Source of the DNA: Anisodus tanguticus
Taxonomy: Eukaryota > Streptophyta > Magnoliopsida > Solanales > Solanaceae
Assembly: GCA_034509755.1 (NCBI GenBank)
Contig: CM067555.1
Span: 2,178,142 to 2,242,141, forward strand
Length of the DNA: 64,000 nt
Direction: 5' to 3'
Part shown: in pieces, positions 59,739 through 64,000 of the stretch
How positions within the stretch are numbered: the stretch's first letter is position 1
How the letters are laid out: every line of letters begins with the position of its first letter
Position numbers and translations under genes: made by a program
The notes under the pieces: model-generated
The model's database searches: none
What the model saw: the letters and a program-made list of their open reading frames with translations, nothing else
Told to the model about the DNA's origin: nothing

Positions 59739-62398
59739 ATGGCAAGAAATGTTCCTAACTTGAAATTGAAGAACGTTATCGTTAATTCTGATAATGATAC
59801 CACTAGTGATTCTGAAGATGAAAAGAACACTGCTGAAAAAGAATTGGACCTTCCATTAGAGAAATTAAACCTTGGGCGCCAAAAAAAACTTATTGTGCTT
59901 AATCTTGGTGGATTGTTGGTTCATAGGGTGCATCGTCGAGACAGGTTCAATGTCCAAAGCTACGAACCAGACTTGATTTGTGGAAATTTCTCAGGTTTGT
60001 GCGTGTACCTTTTTTATATGTTGAAATTATAAAGTCACCTAGATGTTTAGAAATATGAAGAAGTAACTACACGAAGAGGTAAGGGGTCAACATCTACCAT
60101 ATATACATAAAAAATAAAATTAACTTTATATATATAGTGTAATTTTTCGTCGAGGGGGTTCGGATGAACCACTGGAGCGTACCCAACTCTGCCTGACTTA
60201 GATGATCATAAGCCATTGGCAGAGGTAAGAATTTCATAAAAGGGATATATTAAAATATTCTATTGTGTTTAGAGGATTCAATAATTAAATAGATTTATAT
60301 GTAAGGCAGCTTAAGGCAATCTGATTTGACATTGTTTTTTATTCTGATCCAATCGAGGTGGTTTTCGTCTTTTTGGCCCTTGTAACAGTTGCTGATGATC
60401 ACAAAACATTGAGCTTGGAAGTGAAAACGTCAATACCCATGTGTAAATTAGTTAGGTTTGGCCTTTTTTTTTTTTTTTACCTTAATGACATATATGGGCA
60501 GTGGGCTTAAATGGTAATCCCAACTATGATGTTAAAAAATAAAAACTATGACAAAGTTAAAGAAAACTATATGAATGATATTATAATAATATATATATAT
60601 ATATATATATAATATCGGATTGATTTGGTCTCGGGTTGATTTTTTTTAGTTAATACCAAGTCAAATCACTTATAGTCGGATTTCTTTTTAATTACCAAAC
60701 CACCAGTTGGGGTCTTTTTTCCGGTTTGACTCGGTTTGTCGGTTTGTCGGTTTGTCGGTTTGATGCGGTTTGTGGTTTGGTTTTGTTCACCCTACTTGTG
60801 ATCATCTTTTCTTCGTGTATTAAAGAAGGCATCTTTAGGTTTCTTTCTTGATCTCCGCTAGACTCTGTTGTAATAGTTTGATAAGCTAAACCAACAAGAC
60901 ATGTTACATTCTATCTTTTGCTTCGAGCTCGGCCAAGAGTGAGCTTCTTGATAGTCTCTTTCTTCATAGAAATAGAACTCTAACTATCAAATTGATATGG
61001 TCCCCTCGAGATATATGAGATAGTTGTCAGCAAGGTAGGTCCACTATAAAGTCTAGTGGCCAGAAAGTCTTTAAGAACAGAGTAAGCCGACTAAAAAAAA
61101 TTCATTACCGACTTTGTTGCCGAGTTGAGGTTTTATTAGGTTCTAAAAGAGTTTTCTTCGATCAAGCAGTTTTTCTATCTTTTTGTTTTTATGTCTAAGG
61201 CAATGATTTTTTGTTGATCGAGATGGATTGATCTTCTTTATTTACATGATATATCATTGAAGGAGATTCAGTTGATATATATTGAAATATGATACGTTGC
61301 TTTAGTAATCTGTAAAATAAGGGAAGTAAAGTACTAATAGTGTGGAGTGAATTGTGATACATTCATTTCGTTTTTGTAGTGATTATTTTTATTTGTTCAC
61401 CTTTGTGACGATGCCTTCTTCAATGCAGTTTTCAAGAGACCTTTTTGCGATCAATTTTTGAAGTTTTGCCTTGAAAGATTTGAAGTCGGGCTATGGTCGT
61501 CTGCCATGGAGTTAGTATTCGTAAATTGAATTGGTTTAAACCTAGTGATTTAATTAATTAATCTATTGAAACTACATTTTTATTATAATTTTAATTTGCT
61601 TTTCGCCCATTTTTTATAGGAGAAACATGGACGCTATTTTAGATAACATCATGGTTGGACTTCGAAGAAAGTTGTTATTTGTATGGGTAAGTTTCTTTAA
61701 TTTAAACTACTAAGAAATTATTTTGCTTATTGAGGTTAAATTTGAGAAAACAAACCGTATTTAATTATGAACGTTTGCTCGGTAGCTGACGCTTTTAATT
61801 CGTTCTTGGTAGAGTGGGAGCCTTCCTAATCTTTATATTTTATGCTTTTTAAATAAGATTTTCTTCGCATAATGGCTAATCATTTTTTATCAATGGAAAT
61901 TCTTATAATCTTAAATTCATATGCTGAGGGCATCCCCAACTAGCAGGGGATTTAGTGACATTTCCTATTATATGTACGTAAGTTGTTTAATGATTGGCAT
62001 GTTGAATTCATAATATGATGGGTTGGTTTGAGATTTAATTGGGTATGTTATTGTTGTTGTTGGTTTAGACTTTAGATTAATCTTAACTGGATGATGATAC
62101 ATCAATGAGAAGTTAATTCGATAAGTTTAACGACCCTTTCTTAATTTATTATTTTATATTGAAAAGAGTAACAAATCCAATTTTATTTTGTAGGATCAAC
62201 AAAAATGTGTTGACAGTGGCTTTAAGTGCTTGGAGAAAAAGGAGAAGCCCATTTTCTTGAAGCCAATGAAAACAATATGGGAAAACAAGTATGATCTCCT
62301 TCCTTTTCGTGGTGGAAAGTTTTCAGAATCGAACACACTTATGATTGATGATGAACCTCACATAGCTCTAATAAATCCTGTAAGCTTTGCAATTCAGT

Positions 62399-62438
<40 letters not shown>

Positions 62439-63025
62439 GAAATCTTTTTATTGAGACTAACTTATAGTTCTTGTTTGATTTAATTTGCAGCCTAATACTG
62501 CGGTTTTCCCTCCAATTTTCAAAGTTGGAAATGGCAAAGATACTTTTCTTGGTAACAAACATATACTAATCCTTGATATTCACTAATTGGATTTAGCTTC
62601 TATAATAGGGATTTTTAAAATGAACGCTCGCATATGTATAATATACATAAATTATACAAAATTAGTGTATAATTTATGTGTATTTCGCTAGCAGACGTAA
62701 TTATTTGTATCCGACCAGTCAAATGCGTAGCTTGCGGGTTATAATACAATTAGGTCACTTGTCCATAATAAGTAGATTGCTTGTTGTGTAAATCTTTTTA
62801 CATTGTCGATGTATCTAATATAAATCTGATCTGATTAATTTATATGTTGATATAGGTCCCAAGGGTGATATGCAGAAGTTTCTAGATGGTCTTGTTGATG
62901 CAGATGATGTTCCAACTTATGTGAAAGAACATCCCTTAATTGGACAACCTGCGATAACAGCCTCTCATCGTGATTGGGATTACTATGCTAAGATAATTGT
63001 TTGGCATAAAAAAAGAAGCATTTGA
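59739..63025 (+). CDS. FCP1/NIF-domain HAD-superfamily protein, copy E (probable pseudophosphatase, altered C-terminus)
   Basis: Six exons give 273 codons: 59739-59994, 61429-61510, 61620-61686, 62194-62379, 62491-62551, 62856-63025. All splice sites are canonical. Exon 1 has MARNVPNLKLKNVIVNSDND and RQKKLIVLNLGGLLVHRVHR, so it shares the RQKKLI variant with copy C. The catalytic DxDx(T/V) position is again NLGGL. WSSA, FLKPMKTIW, LMIDDEP and the YVKEHPLIGQPAI region are present. A small deletion after DYYAKII changes the end to VWHKKRSI in place of RIVGI. Exon 6 begins GPKG where A and C have DPKG. Intron 4 holds a long AT microsatellite. It is the most diverged full copy, and the unit ends after it without a following exon-1 copy. 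Confidence 0.85.
60589..60613. repeat. AT microsatellite in intron 1 of copy E
   Basis: About 25 bp of AT dinucleotides where copies B, C and D have only a short ATATATATAA stretch. Confidence 0.8.
62401..62434. repeat. (AT)17 microsatellite in intron 4 of copy E
   Basis: Copies A and C have only 5-6 AT units here (34840-34852 and 49546-49556), followed by GAGAGAGA that copy E lacks. It marks independent evolution of E. Confidence 0.9.
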
Positions 63026-63377
63026 GATTTTACTTGCCTGTGGGCTACAAATGATATACTATAGTAATTATTAGTATGTTTAATGTTTTCAAGTACGATA
63101 TTTTCACAATGTGAATGGTCTATTACTTAGTAAGTACTATTATTACTACAATATGTGACTTGTGAGGAATGGTTCCTTGACAAACCTTGGGAACATCTTT
63201 ACTGTTTACAAATTATTTTCTTTAGTGTTTTCAAATATTATTCACTTCGTTTCAATTTATGTGGTAGTTTGAATCCATATAGATTAAGAAAGAAATAAGA
63301 TTTTTTAAATCTTTATTTTTAAATATGCCATAACCTATGTTTGGCTATAAAATTATCGTGGTTTTCAACATATTTGT
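63026..63377. other. 3' flank of copy E, shared with copy C
   Basis: The stretch to about 63350 matches the flank behind copy C (50165-50455), including a TTCGTTTCAATTTATGTG(A/G)TAG segment that looks like one end of a Stowaway-type MITE. No gene. Confidence 0.5.
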
Positions 63378-63600
63378 GATTATTAAAAGGGAAAATATGC
63401 AAATATACCTCTCAACTTTGCGATTTAAAGCAAATATACCTTCGTTATAAAAATTGTGGATATATACCACTGCCATTACAAAATGGTGCAAATATATCCT
63501 TTTTTGCTGATTGATTTTTTTTTTAAAATCATTTATATTATTTTTGAATTAAAACAAATGTTACGGGGCTTTTAAAAAAAAAGTCTACCCATTTTTTTAG
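63378..63600. repeat. Possible interspersed repeat
   Basis: It starts GGGAAAATATGCAAATATAC and repeats GCAAATATA(C/T) at about 63397, 63429 and 63489, a layout that I associate with Solanaceae interspersed elements. No partner copy is present in the window, so the call is tentative. Confidence 0.35.
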
Positions 63601-64000
63601 TAAACATATTTCTCTAAAGCTACATGATAATTTTTTTTCTAGTGAGTCGGGTCTGATTCATTTAAAAGAACTGCTAGTGGATCGGGTGAATCGCCGCAAC
63701 AATATCTCAACTCTCTTCTTGTTTCTTTTTGTCAGGAAAGTATAGTTTCCTTATATAATAAGAAGCAAGTGAAGCAGCTAGAATTTTTCGCTTTCCTGCT
63801 ATTTTACCTATAAAAGTATAGAACTGTATATATCCATGCTTTGGCGATTGGGCACAACAAGAAAGAAGACATAGAACTCTATTTACTATTCTATCAGGAA
63901 GGTTAATGGTTTTACCATAACATAAACAAATCCTTTCTTAATAATAGCAGTAGTACTTTTTGAGGTAATGGTGTGGGTGATCTTATTGTTAAACAGAGCA
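63601..64000. other. Intergenic, no feature seen
   Basis: No supported gene or repeat boundary up to the window edge. Confidence 0.5.

Noticed and set aside
1..64000. CRISPR arrays, bacterial operons, rRNA or complete tRNA genes
   Set aside because: No spaced direct repeats, no Shine-Dalgarno-linked gene runs and no full cloverleaf were found; all repeats seen are transposons, SINEs or simple repeats.

Overview
The window is plant nuclear DNA, most likely from a Solanaceae species. The evidence is AT-rich intergenic DNA, GT-AG introns, a nine-exon cellulose-synthase-like A (CSLA) gene, TS-type and (GTT)n-tailed SINE fragments, and many Ty1/copia elements. The species cannot be fixed from sequence alone. 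No bacterial-type genes, rRNA, CRISPR arrays or complete tRNAs were seen.

Layout. (1) 1-14.9 kb is gene-free and repeat-rich. It holds a cluster of degraded SINEs, three solo-LTR-like elements of one family (each with a perfect 5-bp target duplication), an internally deleted pogo/Emigrant-type DNA transposon with a transposase remnant, and a decayed LTR-like region near 11.5-13.5 kb. (2) 14.9-21.5 kb is a complete, apparently functional CSLA9-like glucomannan mannosyltransferase gene of 533 codons, with a duplicated 5' leader, a Stowaway-like MITE in intron 4 and a minisatellite in intron 5. (3) 22-29.8 kb carries a fourth solo LTR in reverse orientation, a decayed full-length copia element (23303-28337) and an 806-bp hAT-like non-autonomous element with an 8-bp target duplication.

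(4) 29.9-63.4 kb is a tandem array built on a gene for an FCP1/NIF-domain (HAD superfamily) protein. Three six-exon copies (A, C, E) have open frames of 270, 270 and 273 codons. Between them lie two exon-1-only copies (B, D), each placed just downstream of a copia LTR, and two inverted exon 4-6 pseudogenes. Copies of a minus-strand copia element separate the units. The order is copia-minus / A / copia RT fragment / inverted pseudogene / copia 3' end / B / copia-minus / C / copia RT fragment / inverted pseudogene / copia 3' end / D / copia-minus / E. Units 1 and 2 are almost identical over about 8 kb at an offset of about 14.95 kb, so the duplication is recent.

Main point of interest: every FCP1-like copy has the phosphatase signature DxDx(T/V) changed to NLGGL or NLSGL. 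Both catalytic aspartates are missing although the frames and splice sites are kept. This looks like an expanding pseudophosphatase family whose copies have been reshaped by copia elements (new LTR promoters, exon-1 truncations, an inverted fragment that could produce double-stranded RNA). Function is not known from sequence. Coordinates of LTR ends without a stated target duplication are approximate.
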